From NCBI GenBank assembly GCA_963680875.1, contig OY804578.1:25573101-25637100 (forward strand): 64,000 nt of DNA, written 5' to 3'. Shown one piece after another: positions 13,096 to 25,783 of the stretch (position 1 is its first letter; every line of letters begins with the position of its first letter). Source of the DNA: Bathymodiolus brooksi. Taxonomy: Eukaryota; Mollusca; Bivalvia; Mytilida; Modiolidae. The notes beneath the pieces are model-generated. The model was not told the DNA's origin and made no database searches. It was given only the letters and a program-made list of their open reading frames with translations. The position numbers and the translations under genes were made by a program.

Positions 13096-14899
13096 ATTAG
13101 ATTTTTCTTTCTAGGCCATTTGGCTATTCTGTCTAGGTCATTTGGCTATTCTGTCTAGGTCATTTGGCTATTCTGTCGAGGATATTTGGCTATTCTGTCT
13201 AGGTCATTTGGCTATTCTGTCTAGGCCATTTGGGTATTCTGTCTGGGTCATTTGGTTATTCTGACTAGGTCATTTGGCTATTATGTCTAGGCCATTTGGC
13301 TATTCTGTCTAAGTCATTTGGCTATTCTGTCTAGGTCATTTGACTATTCTGTAGAGGACATTTGGCTATTCTGTCTAGGTCATTTGGCTATTATGTCTAG
13401 GTCATTTGGCTATTATGTCTATGTCATTTGTCTATTATGTCTAGGCCATTTGGCTATTCTATCTAGTCCATTTGGATATTCTCTCTAGGCCATTTGGCTA
13501 TTCTTTCGGGGTCATTTGGCTATTCTGTCTAGGTCATTTGGCTATTCTGTCGAGGACATTTGGCTATTCTGTCTAGGCCATTTGGCTATTATGTCTAGAC
13601 CATTTGGCTATTCTGTCTAGTCCATTTTTCTATTCTGTTTAGGCCATTTGGCTATTCTGTCTGGGTCATTTGGCTATTCTGTCTAGGTCATTTGGCTATT
13701 CTGTCTATGTCATTTGACTATTCTGTCTAGTCCATTTGGCTATTCTGTCTAGGCCATTTGGCTATTCTGTCGAGGACATTTGGATATTCTGTCTAGGTCA
13801 TTTGGCTATTATGTCTAGGTCATTTGGCTATTATGTCTAGGTCATTTGGCTATTATGTCTAGGCCATTTGGCTATTCTGTCTACTCCATTTGGCTATTCT
13901 GTCTAGGCCATTTGGCTAGTCTGTCTGGGTCATTTGGCTAGTCTGTCTAGATCATTTGGCTATTCTGTCGAAGACATTTGGCTATTCTGTCTAGGGCATT
14001 TGGCTATTCTGTCTAGTCCATTTGGCTATTCTGTCTAGGCCATTTGGCTAGTCTGTCTGGGTCATTTGTCTATTCTGTCTAGGTCATTTGGCTATTCTGT
14101 CGAGGACATTTGGCTATTCTGTCTAGGCCATTTGGCTATTCTGTCTAGTCCATTTTTCTATTCTGTCTAGGCCATTTGGCTATTCTGTCTGGGTCATTTG
14201 GCTATTCTGTCTAGGTCATTTGGCTATTCTGTCTAGGTCATTTGACTATTCTGTCGAGGACATTTGGCTATTCTGTCTAGGTCATTTGGCTATTCTGTCT
14301 AGGTCATTTGACTATTCTGTTGAGGACATTTGGCTATTATGTCTACGCCATTTGGCTATTCTGTCTAGTGCATTTGGCTATTCTGTCTAGGCCATTTGGC
14401 TATTCTGTCTGGGTCATTTGTCTATTCTGTCTAGGTCATTTGGCTATTCTGTCGAGGACATTTGGCTATTCTGTCTAGGCCATTTGGCTATTCTGTCTAG
14501 GTCATTTGGCTATTCTGTCTAGGTCATTTGACTATTCTGTCGAGGACATTTGGCTATTATGTCTAGGCCATTTGGCTATTCTGTCTAGTGCATTTGGCTA
14601 TTCTGTCTAGGCCATTTGGCTATTCTGTCTGGGTCATTTGTCTATTCTGTCTAGGTCATTTGGCTATTCTGTCGAGGGCATTTGGCTATTCTGTCTAGGC
14701 CATTTGGCTATTATGTCTAGGCCATTTGGCTATTCTGTCTAGGTCATTTGGCTATTCTGTCTGGGTCATTTGACTATTATGTCTAGGCCATTTGGCTATT
14801 ATGTCTAGGTCATTTGGCTATTCTGTCTAGGTCATTTGGCTATTCTGTCTAGGTCATTAGGGTATTCTGTCTAGTCCATTTGGCTATTCTGTCTAGGTC
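13096..14899. repeat. 2.0-kb HOR, copy 3 (shortened to 1,804 bp)
   Basis: The distance to the next ATTAGA marker is 1,804 bp (82 monomers), so 10-11 monomers fewer than in copies 1 and 2. The variants ATTAGGGTATTCTG, TTCTTTCGGGGTC and GAAGACATTTGG are shared with copy 4 and not with copies 1-2, so copies 3 and 4 form a younger pair. The rare string TGTTGAGGAC at 12,517 and 14,321 is also 1,804 bp apart, giving a duplicated segment of about 12,215-14,018. Confidence 0.87.
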
Positions 14900-15903
14900 A
14901 TTAGATTTTTCTTTCTAGGCCATTTGGCTATTCTGTCTAGGTCATTTGGCTATTCTGTCTAGGTCATTTGGCTATTCTGTCGAGGATATTTGGCTATTCT
15001 GTCTAGGTCATTTGGCTATTCTGTCTAGGCCATTTGGGTATTCTGTCTGGGTCATTTGGTTATTCTGACTAGGTCATTTGGCTATTATGTCTAGGCCATT
15101 TGGCTATTCTGTCTAAGTCATTTGGCTATTCTGTCTAGGTCATTTGACTATTCTGTCGAGGACATTTGGCTATTCTGTCTAGGTCATTTGGCTATTATGT
15201 CTAGGTCATTTGGCTATTATGTCTATGTCATTTGTCTATTATGTCTAGGCCATTTGGCTATTCTATCTAGTCCATTTGGATATTCTCTCTAGGCCATTTG
15301 GCTATTCTTTCGGGGTCATTTGGCTATTCTGTCTAGGTCATTTGGCTATTCTGTCGAGGACATTTGGCTATTCTGTCTAGGCCATTTGGCTATTATGTCT
15401 AGACCATTTGGCTATTCTGTCTAGTCCATTTTTCTATTCTGTTTAGGCCATTTGGCTATTCTGTCTGGGTCATTTGGCTATTCTGTCTAGGTCATTTGGC
15501 TATTCTGTCTATGTCATTTGACTATTCTGTCTAGTCCATTTGGCTATTCTGTCTAGGCCATTTGGCTATTCTGTCGAGGACATTTGGATATTCTGTCTAG
15601 GTCATTTGGCTATTATGTCTAGGTCATTTGGCTATTATGTCTAGGTCATTTGGCTATTATGTCTAGGCCATTTGGCTATTCTGTCTACTCCATTTGGCTA
15701 TTCTGTCTAGGCCATTTGGCTAGTCTGTCTGGGTCATTTGGCTAGTCTGTCTAGATCATTTGGCTATTCTGTCGAAGATATTTGGCTATTCTGTCTAGGG
15801 CATTTGGCTATTCTGTCTAGTCCATTTGGCTATTCTGTCTAGGCCATTTGGCTAGTCTGTCTGGGTCATTTGTCTATTCTGTCTAGGTCATTTGGCTATT
15901 CTG
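14900..15903. repeat. 2.0-kb HOR, copy 4 (partial)
   Basis: It follows copy 3 at offset 1,804 through AGATCATTTGG and CGAAGATATTTGG near 15,753-15,785. The match stops at about 15,903, where TGTCAAGGGATTTTGG replaces the expected CGAGGAC monomer. From here the array changes to the next block type. The tail from about 15,740 is itself copied 20,873 bp downstream. Confidence 0.8.
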
Positions 15904-16419
15904 TCAAGGGATTTTGGCTATTCTGTCTAGGCCATTTGGCTATTATGTCTAGGCCATTTGGCTATTCTGTCTAGTCCATTTTTCTATTCTGTCTAGGCCA
16001 TTTGGCTATTCTTTCTGGGTCATTTGGCTATTCTGTCTAGGTCATTTGGCTATTCTGTCTAGTTCATTTGACTATTCTGTCGAGGACATTTGGCTATTCT
16101 GTCTAAGTCATTTGGCTATTATGTCTAGGTCATTTGGCTATTATGTCTAGGTCATTTGGCTATTTTGTCTAGGCCATTTGGTTATTCTGTCTAGTCCATT
16201 TGGCTATTCTGTCTAGGCCATTTGGCTAGTCTCTCTTGGTCATTTGGCTATTCTGTCTAGGTCATTTGGCTATTCTGTCGAGGACATTTGGCTATTCTGT
16301 CTAGGGCATTTGGCTATTCTGTCTAGACCATTTGGCTATTATGTCTAGGCCATTTGGCTATTCGATCTAGGTCATTTGGCTATTATGTCTAGGCCATTTG
16401 GCTATTATGTCTAGGCCAT
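15904..16419. repeat. Satellite leading into the 1.7/1.2-kb HOR
   Basis: This is ordinary monomers in the common cassette order (TAGTCCATTTTT, CTTTCTGGG, TAGTTC, CGAGGAC, GGTTAT, TAGTCC, CTCTCTTGG, CGAGGAC, TAGGGC, TAGACC, TTCGATC). It has the same variant order as about 36,777-37,292, at offset 20,873. No other feature is visible. Confidence 0.7.
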
Positions 16420-18091
16420 TTGGCTATTATGTCTAGGCCATTTGGTTTTTCTGTCAAGGCCATTTGGCTATTCTGTCTAGGTCATTTGGCTATTCTGTCT
16501 AGGTCATTTGGCTATTCTGTCGAGGATATTTGGCTAATCTGTCTAGGTCATTTGGCTATTCTGTCTAGGCCATTTGGGTATTCTGTCTGGGTCATTTGGT
16601 TATTCTGACTAGGTCATTTGGCTATTATGTCTAGGCCATTTGGCTATTCTGTCTAAGTCATTTGGCTATTCTGTCTAGGTTTTTTGACAATTCTGTCGAG
16701 AACATTTGGCTATTCTGTCTAGGTCATTTGGCTATTATGTCTAGGTCATTTGGATATTATGTCTACGTCATTTGTCTATTATGTCTAGGCCATTTGGCGA
16801 TTCTATCTTGTCCATTTGGATATTCTCTCTACGCCATTTGGCTATTCTGTCTAGGTCATTTGGCTATTCTGTCGAGGACATTTGGCTATTCTGTCGAGGG
16901 CATTTGGCTATTCTGTCTAGGCCATTTGGCTATTATGTCTAGGCCATTTGGCTATTCTGTCTAGTCCATTTTTCTATTCTGTCTAGGCCATTTGGCTATT
17001 CTGTCTGGGTCATTTGGCTATTCTGTCTAGGTCATTTGGCTATTCTGTCTAGGTCATTTGACTATTCTGTCGAGGACATTTGGCTATTCTGTCTAGGTCA
17101 TTTGGCTATTATGTCTAGGCCATTTGGCTATTCTGTCTACTGCATTTGGCTATTCTGTCTAGGCCATTTGGCTAGTCTGTCTGGGTCATTTGGCTATTCT
17201 GTCTAGGTCATTTGGCTATTCTGTCGAGGACATTTGGCTATTCTGTCTAGGGCATTTGGCTATTCTGTCTAGGCCATTTGGCTATTATGTCTAGGCCATT
17301 TGGCTATTCTGTCTAGTCCATTTTTCTATTCTGTCTAGGTCATTTGGCTATTCTGTCTGGGTCATTTGGCTATTCTGTCTAGGTCATTTGGCTATTCTGT
17401 CTAGGTCATTTGACTATTCTGTCGAGGACATTTGGCTATTCTGTCTAGGTCATTTGGCTATTATGTCTAGATCATTTGGCTATTAAGTCTAGGTCAATTG
17501 GCTATTATGTCTAGGCCATTTGGTTATTCTGTCTAGTCCATTTGGTTATTCTGTCTAGGCCATTTGGCTAGTCTGTTTAGGTCATTTGGCTATTCTGTCG
17601 AGGACATTTGGCTATTCTGTCTAGGGCATTTGGCTATTCTGTCTAGTCCATTTGGCTATTCTGTCTAGGCCATTTGGCTAGTCTGTCTGGGTCATTTGCC
17701 TATTCTGTCTAGGCCATTTGGCTATTCTGTCGAGGACATTTGGCTATTCTGTCTAGGGCATTTGGCTATTCTGTCTAGGCCATTTGGCTATTATGTCTAG
17801 GCCATTTGGCTATTCTGTCTAGTCCATTTTTCTATTCTGTCTAGGCCATTTGGCTATTCTTTCTGGGTCAATTGGCTATTCTGTCTAGATCATTTGGCTA
17901 TTCTGTCTAAGTCATTTGGCTATTATGTCTAGGTTCTTTGGCTATTCTGTCGAGGACATTTGGCTATTCTGTCTAGGGCATTTGGCTATTCTGTCTAGAT
18001 CATTTGGCTATTATGTCTAGGCCATTTGGCTATTCGATCTAGGTCATTTGGCTATTATGTCTAGGCCATTTGGCTATTATGTCTAGGCCAT
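16420..18091. repeat. 1,672-bp HOR step (76 monomers)
   Basis: It is phased from the distinctive run GGTTTTTCTGTCAAGGCC near 16,446, which recurs exactly 1,672 bp later. Other markers are TTGGCTAATCTG, GGTTATTCTGACTAGG, GTTTTTTGACAATTCTG, TCGAGAACATTTGG and GGCGATTCTATCTTGTCC. A second cassette at 17,300-17,560 carries GGTCAATTGG and TAGTCCATTTGGTTAT. Confidence 0.85.
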
Positions 18092-19323
18092 TTGGCTATT
18101 ATGTCTAGGCCATTTGGTTTTTCTGTCAAGGCCATTTGGCTATTCTGTCTACGTCATTTGGCTATTCTGTCTAGGTCATTTGGCTATTCTGTCGAGGATA
18201 TTTGGCTAATCTGTCTAGGTCATTTGGCTATTCTGTCTAGGCCATTTGGGTATTCTGTCTGGGTCATTTGGTTATTCTGACTAGGTCATTTGGCTATTAT
18301 GTCTAGGCCATTTGGCTATTCTGTCTAAGTCATTTGGCTATTCTGTCTAGGTTTTTTGACAATTCTGTCGAGAACATTTGGCTATTCTGTCTAGGTCATT
18401 TGGCTATTATGTCTAGGTCATTTGGATATTATGTCTACGTCATTTGTCTATTATGTCTAGGCCATTTGGCGATTCTATCTTGTCCATTTGGATATTCTCT
18501 CTAGGCCATTTGGCTATTCTGTCTAGGTCATTTGGCTATTCTGTCGAGGACATTTGGCTATTCTGTCGAGGGCATTTGGCTATTCTGTCTAGGCCATTTG
18601 GCTATTATGTCTAGGCCATTTGGCTATTCTGTCTAGTCCATTTTTCTATTCTGTCTAGGCCATTTGGCTATTCTGTCTGGGTCATTTGGCTATTCTGTCT
18701 AGGTCATTTGGCTATTCTGTCTAGGTCATTTGACTATTCTGTCGAGGACATTTGGCTATTCTGTCTACTCCATTTGGCTATTCTGTCTAGGCCATTTGGC
18801 TAGTCTGTGTGGGTCATTTGGCTATTCTGTCTAGGTCATTTGGCTATTCTGTCGAGGACATTTGGCTATTCTGTCTAGGGCATTTGGCTATTCTGTCTAG
18901 GCCATTTGGCTATTCTGTCTAGGTCATTTGGCTATTATGTCTAGGCCATTTGGCTATTCTGTCTACTCCATTTGGCTATTCTGTCTAGGCCATTTGGCTA
19001 GTCTGTCTGGGTCATTTGGCTATTCTCTCTAGGTCATTTGGCTATTCTGTCGAGGACATTTGGCTATTCTGTCTAGGGCATTTGGCTATTCTGTCTAGTT
19101 TCTTTGACTATTCTGTCGAGGACATTTGGCTAGTCTCTCTTGGTCATTTGGCTATTCTGTCTAGGTCATTTGGCTATTCTGTCGAGGACATTTGGCTATT
19201 CTGTCTAGGGCATTTGGCTATTCTGTCTAGACCATTTGGCTATTATGTCTAGGCCATTTGGCTATTCGATCTAGGTCATTTGGCTATTATGTCTAGGCCA
19301 TTTGGCTATTATGTCTAGGCCAT
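18092..19323. repeat. 1,232-bp HOR step (56 monomers)
   Basis: It begins with the same marker series as the preceding step: TCAAGGCC, GGCTAATCTG, GACAATTCTG and TATCTTGTCC. It carries TACGTC for TAGGTC near 18,150, a difference shared with the copy at about 19,382. It lacks the GGTCAATTGG cassette of the 1,672-bp version, so it is a 20-monomer deletion form. The local variant CTGTGTGGGTC appears near 18,807. Confidence 0.84.
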
Positions 19324-22310
19324 TTGGCTATTATGTCTAGGCCATTTGGTTTTTCTGTCAAGGCCATTTGGCTATTCTGTCTACGTCATTTGGCTATTCT
19401 GTCTAGGTCATTTGGCTATTCTGTCGAGGATATTTGGCTAATCTGTCTAGGTCATTTGGCTATTCTGTCTAGGCCATTTGGGTATTCTGTCTGGGTCATT
19501 TGGTTATTCTGACTAGGTCATTTGGCTATTATGTCTAGGCCATTTGGCTATTCTGTCTAAGTCATTTGACTATTCTGTCTAGGTTTTTTGACAATTCTGT
19601 CGAGAACATTTGGCTATTCTGTCTAGGTCATTTGGCTATTATGTCTAGGTCATTTGGATATTATGTCTACGTCATTTGTCTATTATGTCTAGGCCATTTG
19701 GCGATTCTATCTTGTCCATTTGGATATTCTCTCTAGGCCATTTGGCTATTCTGTCTAGGTCAATTGGCTATTCTGTCGAGGACATTTGGCTATTCTGTCG
19801 AGGGCATTTGGCTATTCTGTCTAGGCCATTTGGCTATTATGTCTAGGCCATTTGGCTATTCTGTCTAGTCCATTTTTCTATTCTGTCTAGGCCATTTGGC
19901 TATTCTGTCTGGGTCATTTGGCTATTCTGTCTAGGTCATTTGGCTATTCTGTCTAGGTCATTTGACTATTCTGTCGAGGACATTTGGCTATTCTGTCTAG
20001 GTCATTTGGCTATTATGTCTAGGCCATTTGGCTATTCTGTCTACTCCATTTGGCTATTCTGTCTAGGCCATTTGGCTAGTCTGTCTGGGTCATTTGGCTA
20101 TTCTGTCTAGGTCATTTGGCTATTCTGTCGAGGACATTTGGCTATTCTGTCTAGGGCATTTGGCTATTCTGTCTAGGCCATTTGGCTATTATGTCTAGGC
20201 CATTTGGCTATTATGTCTAGTCCATTTTTCTATTCTGTCTAGGTCATTTGGCTATTCTGTCTGGGTCATTTGGCTATTCTGTCTAGGTCATTTGGCTATT
20301 CTGTCTAGGTCATTTGACTATTCTGTCGAGGACATTTGGCTATTCTGTCTAGGTCATTTGGCTATTATGTCTAGATCATTTGGCTATTATGTCTAGGTCA
20401 ATTGGCTATTATGTCTAGGCCATTTGGTTATTCTGTCTAGTCCATTTGGTTATTCTGTCTAGGCCATTTGGCTAGTCTGTTTAGGTCATTTGGCTATACT
20501 GTCGAGGACATTTGGCTATTCTGTCTAGGGCATTTGGCTATTCTGTCTAGTCCATTTGGCTATTCTGTCTAGGCCATTTGGCTAGTCTGTCTGGGTCATT
20601 TGCCTATTCTGTCTAGGCCATTTGGCTATTCTGTCGAGGACATTTGGCTATTCTGTCTAGGGCATTTGGCTATTCTGTCTAGGCCATTTGGCTATTATGT
20701 CTAGGCCATTTGGCTATTCTGTCTAGTCCATTTTTCTATTCTGTCTAGGCCATTTGGCTATTCTTTCTGGGTCATTTGGCTATTCTGTCTAGGTCATTTG
20801 GCTATTCTGTCTAGTTCATTTGACTATTCTGTCGAGGACATTTGGCTATTCTGTCTAGGTCATTTGGCTATTATGTCTAGGTCATTTGGCTATTATGTCT
20901 AGGTCATTTGGCTATTATGTCTAGGCCATTTGGTTATTCTGTCTAGTCCATTTGGCTATTCTGTCTAGGCCATTTGGCTAGTCTGTCTGGGTCATTTGGC
21001 TATTCTGTCTAGGTCATTTGGCTATTCTGTCGAGGACATTTGGCTATTCTGTCTAGGGCATTTGGCTATTCTGTCTAGACCATTTGGCTCTTATGTCTAG
21101 GCCATTTGGCTATTCGATCTAGGTCATTTGGCTATTGTATCTAGGCCATTTGGCTATTCTGTCTAGGCCATTTGGTTATTCTGTCTAGGTCATTTGGCTA
21201 TTATGTGTAGGTCATTTGGTTATTCTGTCTAGTTCATTTGGCTATTCTGTCTAGGTCATTTGGCTATTATGTCTAGGTCATTTGGCTATTCTGTCGAGGA
21301 CATTTGGCTATTCTATCTAGGTCATTTGGCTATTATGTCTAGGCCATTTGGCTATTATGTCTAGTCCATTTGGCTATTCTGTCTAGGTCATTAGATTTTT
21401 CTTTCTAGGCCATTTGGCTATTATGTCTAGGCCATTTGGTTTTTCTGACTAGGCCATTTGGCTATTCTGTCTAGATCATTTGGCTATTCTGTCTAGATCA
21501 TTTGACTATTCTGTCGAGGACATTTGGCTATTCTGTCTAGTTCATTTGGCTATTCTGTCGAGGACATTTGGCTATTCTGTCTAGGGCATTTGGCTATTCT
21601 GTCTAGTCCATTTGGCTATTCTGTCTAGGCCATTTGGCTAGTCTGTCTGGGTCATTTGTCTATTCTGTCTAGGTCATTTGGCTATTCTGTCGAGGACATT
21701 TGGCTATTCTGTCTAGGGCATTTGGCTATTCTGTCTAGGCCATTTGGCTATTATGTCTAGGCCATTTGGCTATTCTGTCTAGTCCATTTTTCTATTCTGT
21801 CTAGGCCATTTGGCTATTCTTTCTGGGTCATTTGGCTATTCTGTCTAGGTCATTTGGCTATTCTGTCTAGGTCATTTGGTTATTATGTCTAGGTCATTTG
21901 GCTATTATGTCTAGGTCATTTGGCTATTATGTCTAGGCCATTTGGTTATTCTGTCTAGACCATTTGGCTATTCTGTCTAGGCCATTTGGCTAGTCTGTCT
22001 AGGTCATTTGGCTATTCTGTCTAGGTCATTTGGCTATTATGTCTAGGTCATTTGGCTATTATGTCTAGGTCATTTGACTATTCTGTCTAGGTCATTTGGC
22101 TATTATGTCTAGGCCATTTGGCTATTCTGTCTAGTCCATTTGGCTATTCTGTCTACGCCATTTGGCTATTCTGTCTGGGTCATTTGGCTATTCTGTCTAG
22201 GTCATTTGGCTATTCTGTCTAGTCCATTTGGCTATTCTGTCGAGGATATTTGGCTATTCTGTCTAGGTCATTTGGCTATTATGTCTAGACCATTTGGTTA
22301 TTCTGTCTAG
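19324..22310. repeat. Third HOR step and adjoining cassettes
   Basis: This starts like the two preceding steps and recovers the cassette missing at 18,092-19,323: TAGTCCATTTGGTTAT lies at 17,535 and 20,439, 2,904 bp apart, which equals 1,672 plus 1,232. From about 20,150 to 22,035 it matches about 38,140-40,025 at a constant offset of 17,990 (markers at 20,371, 21,390 and 21,951). After 22,035 the two diverge. The ATTAGATTTTTC marker at 21,390 is followed by GGTTTTTCTGACTAGG. Confidence 0.82.
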
Positions 22311-23475
22311 ACCATTTTGCTATTATGTCTAGGTCATTTGGCTATTCTGTCTAGGCCATTTGGCTATTCTGTCGAGGATATTTGGCTATTATGTCTAGGC
22401 CATTTGGCTATTCTGTCTAGGTCATTTGGCTATTATGTCTACGCCATTTGGCTATTCTGTCTAGGTCATTTGGCTATTATGTCTAGGCCATTTGGCTATT
22501 CTGTCTAGTCCATTTGGCTATTCTGTCTACGCCATTTGGCCATTCTGTCTGGGTCATTTGGCTATTCTGTCTAGGTCATTTGGCTATTCTGTCTACGCCA
22601 TTTGGCTATTCTGTCTAGTCCATATGGCTATTCCGTCTACGCCATTTGGCTATTCTGTCTGGGTCATTTGGCTATTCTGTCTAGGTCATTTGGCTATTAT
22701 GTCTAGGCCATTTGGCTATTCTGTCTAGTCCATTTGGCTATTCTGTCTGGGTCATTTGGCTATTCTGTCGAGGATATTTGGCTATTCTGTCTAGGTCATT
22801 TGGCTATTCTGTCTAGGCCATTTGGCTATTTTTTCTGGGTCATTTGGCTAATCTGTCTAGGTCATTTGGCTATTCTGTCGAGGACATTTGGCTATTCTGT
22901 CGAGGGCATTTGGCTATTCTGTCTAGGCCATTTGGCTATTATGTCTAGGCCATTTGGCTATTCTGTCTAGTCCATTTTTCTATTCTGGCTAGGCCATTTG
23001 GCTATTCTGTCTGGGTCATTTGGCTATTCTGTCTAGGTCATTTGACTATTCTGTCTAGGTCATTTGACTATTCTGTCGAGGACATTTGGCTATTCTGTCT
23101 AGGTCATTTGGCTATTATGTCTAGGTCATTTGGCTATTATGTCTAGGTCATTTGGCTATTATGTCTAGGCCATTTGGCTATTCTGTCTAGTCCATTTGGC
23201 TATTCTGTCTAGGCCATTTGGATAGTCTGTCTGGGTCATTTGGCTATTCTGTCTAGGTCATTTGGCTATTCTGTCTAGGGCATTTGGCTATTCTGTCTAG
23301 GCCATTTGGCTATTATGTCTAGCCATTTGGCTATTCTGTCTAGTCCATTTTTCTATTCTGTCTAGACCATTTGGCTATTCTGTCTGGGTCATTTGACTAT
23401 TCTGTCTAGGTCATTTGGCTATTCTGTCTAGGTCATTTGACTATTCTGTCGAGGACATTTGTCTATTCTGTCTAG
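22311..23475. repeat. 1.15-kb HOR, copy 1 of 3
   Basis: This block is rich in TCTACGCC monomers, with the unique variants TCCATATGGCTATTCCG near 22,620, GGCCATTCTG near 22,540 and GGCTATTTTTTCTGGG near 22,830. The next copy lies at +1,165 (53 monomers less one base). The odd base comes from the 21-bp monomer TCTAGCCATTTGG near 23,321. The block is clearly bounded, because the monomers before 22,311 do not match those before copy 2. Confidence 0.9.
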
Positions 23476-24618
23476 GTCATTTTGCTATTATGTCTAGGTC
23501 ATTTGGCTATTCTGTCTAGGCCATTTGGCTATTCTGTCGAGGATATTTGGCTATTATGTCTAGGCCATTTGGCTATTCTGTCTAGGTCATTTGGCTATTA
23601 TGTCTACGCCATTTGGCTATTCTGTCTAGGTCATTTGGCTATTATGTCTAGGCCATTTGGCTATTCTGTCTAGTCCATTTGGCTATTCTGTCTACGCCAT
23701 TTGGCCATTCTGTCTGGGTCATTTGGCTATTCTGTCTAGGTCATTTGGCTATTCTGTCTACGCCATTTGGCTATTCTGTCTAGTCCATATGGCTATTCCG
23801 TCTACGCCATTTGGCTATTCTGTCTGGGTCATTTGGCTATTCTGTCTAGGTCATTTGGCTATTATGTCTAGGCCATTTGGCTATTCTGTCTAGTCCATTT
23901 GGCTATTCTGTCTGGGTCATTTGGCTATTCTGTCGAGGATATTTGGCTATTCTGTCTAGGTCATTTGGCTATTCTGTCTAGGCCATTTGGCTATTTTTTC
24001 TGGGTCATTTGGCTAATCTGTCTAGGTCATTTGGCTATTCTGTCGAGGACATTTGGCTATTCTGTCGAGGGCATTTGGCTATTCTGTCTAGTCCATTTTT
24101 CTATTCTGGCTAGGCCATTTGGCTATTCTGTCTGGGTCATTTGGCTATTCTGTCTAGGTCATTTGACTATTCTGTCTAGGTCATTTGACTATTCTGTCGA
24201 GGACATTTGTCTATTCTGTCTAGGTCATTTGGCTATTATGTCTAGGTCATTTGGCTATTATGTCTAGGTCATTTGGCTATTATGTCTAGGCCATTTGGCT
24301 ATTATGTCTAGGCCATTTGGCTATTCTGTCTAGTCCATTTGGCTATTCTGTCTAGGCCATTTGGATAGTCTGTCTGGGTCATTTGGCTATTCTGTCTAGG
24401 TCATTTGGCTATTCTGTCTAGGGCATTTGGCTATTCTGTCTAGGCCATTTGGCTATTATGTCTAGCCATTTGGCTATTCTGTCTAGTCCATTTTTCTATT
24501 CTGTCTAGACCATTTGGCTATTCTGTCTGGGTCATTTGACTATTCTGTCTAGGTCATTTGGCTATTCTGTCTAGGTCATTTGACTATTCTGTCGAGGACA
24601 TTTGTCTATTCTGTCTAG
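23476..24618. repeat. 1.15-kb HOR, copy 2 of 3
   Basis: It has the same variant order as copy 1, with the CATATGG monomer near 23,785. Two monomers are missing near 24,083, where CGAGGGC is followed directly by TAGTCCATTTTT. One additional GGCC/ATTATG monomer lies near 24,295. The net length is 1,143 bp. The same 21-bp TCTAGCC monomer occurs near 24,464. Confidence 0.9.
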
Positions 24619-25783
24619 GTCATTTTGCTATTATGTCTATGTCATTTGGCTATTCTGTCTAGGCCATTTGGCTATTCTGTCGAGGATATATGGCTATTAT
24701 GTCTAGGCCATTTGGCTATTCTGTCTAGGTCATTTGGCTATTATGTCTACGCCATTTGGCTATTCTGTCTAGGTCATTTGGCTATTATGTCTAGGCCATT
24801 TGGCTATTCTGTCTAGTCCATTTGGCTATTCTGTCTACGCCATTTGACCATTCTGTCTGGGTCATTTGGCTATTCTGTCTAGGTCATTTGGCTATTCTGT
24901 CTACGCCATTTGGCTATTCTGTCTAGTCCATATGGCTATTCCGTCTACGCCATTTGGCTATTCTGTCTGGGTCATTTGGCTATTCTGTCTAGGTCATTTG
25001 GCTATTATGTCTAGGCCATTTGGCTATTCTGTCTAGTCCATTTGGCTATTCTGTCTGGGTCATTTGGCTATTCTGTCGAGGATATTTGGCTATTCTGTCT
25101 AGGTCATTTGGCTATTCTGTCTAGGCCATTTGGCTATTTTTTCTGGGTCATTTGGCTAATCTGTCTAGGTCATTTGGCTATTCTGTCGAGGACATTTGGC
25201 TATTCTGTCGAGGGCATTTGGCTATTCTGTCTAGGCCATTTGGCTATTATGTCTAGGCCATTTGGCTATTCTGTCTAGTCCATTTTTCTATTCTGGCTAG
25301 GCCATTTGGCTATTCTGTCTGGGTCATTTGGCTATTCTGTCTAGGTCATTTGACTATTCTGTCTAGGTCATTTGACTATTCTGTCGAGGACATTTGTCTA
25401 TTCTGTCTAGGTCATTTGGCTATTATGTCTAGGTCATTTGGCTATTATGTCTAGGTCATTTGGCTATTATGTCTAGGCCATTTGGCTATTCTGTCTAGTC
25501 CATTTGGCTATTCTGTCTAGGCCATTTGGATAGTCTGTCTGGGTCATTTGGCTATTCTGTCTAGGTCATTTGGCTATTCTGTCTAGGGCATTTGGCTATT
25601 CTGTCTAGGCCATTTGGCTATTATGTCTAGCCATTTGGCTATTCTGTCTAGTCCATTTTTCTATTCTGTCTAGACCATTTGGCTATTCTGTCTGGGTCAT
25701 TTGACTATTCTGTCTAGGTCATTTGGCTATTCTGTCTAGGTCATTTGACTATTCTGTCGAGGACATTTGTCTATTCTGTCTAG
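24619..25783. repeat. 1.15-kb HOR, copy 3 of 3
   Basis: It has the full-length order of copy 1, including the two monomers that copy 2 lacks. Private changes are TCTATGTCATTTGG near 24,637, CCATTTGCC-type noise, GGATATATGG near 24,687 and TTTGACCATTCTG near 24,845. The 21-bp TCTAGCC monomer lies near 25,630. Related TACGCC-rich sequence reappears at 50,040-50,500 and 63,570-64,000. Confidence 0.88.

Noticed and set aside
16366..16376. TTCGATCTAGG monomers as RNA polymerase III B boxes (consensus GGTTCGANNCC)
   Set aside because: Only the TTCGA core agrees. The flanking GG and CC are missing and no A box lies upstream, so no tRNA or SINE-like unit is supported.
23899..24267. Longest open frame (122 codons), with related frames of 62-100 codons at 16,420, 16,662, 18,092, 19,016, 19,324, 22,317-23,893, 24,625, 25,042, 37,293, 38,195 and 50,204, encoding a 22-residue repeat (SVEDIW, FCLGHLAILSR).
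   Set aside because: These are by-products of the satellite. Three 22-bp monomers make 66 bp, so any frame repeats every 22 codons. The frame stays open only where each third monomer carries CGAGG, CTGGG or CTACG in place of the CTAGG that gives TAG. The frames I checked (16,420, 22,317, 22,734) begin at TTG, not ATG. There is no ribosome site, codon bias or domain, and equivalent frames are broken in sister copies.
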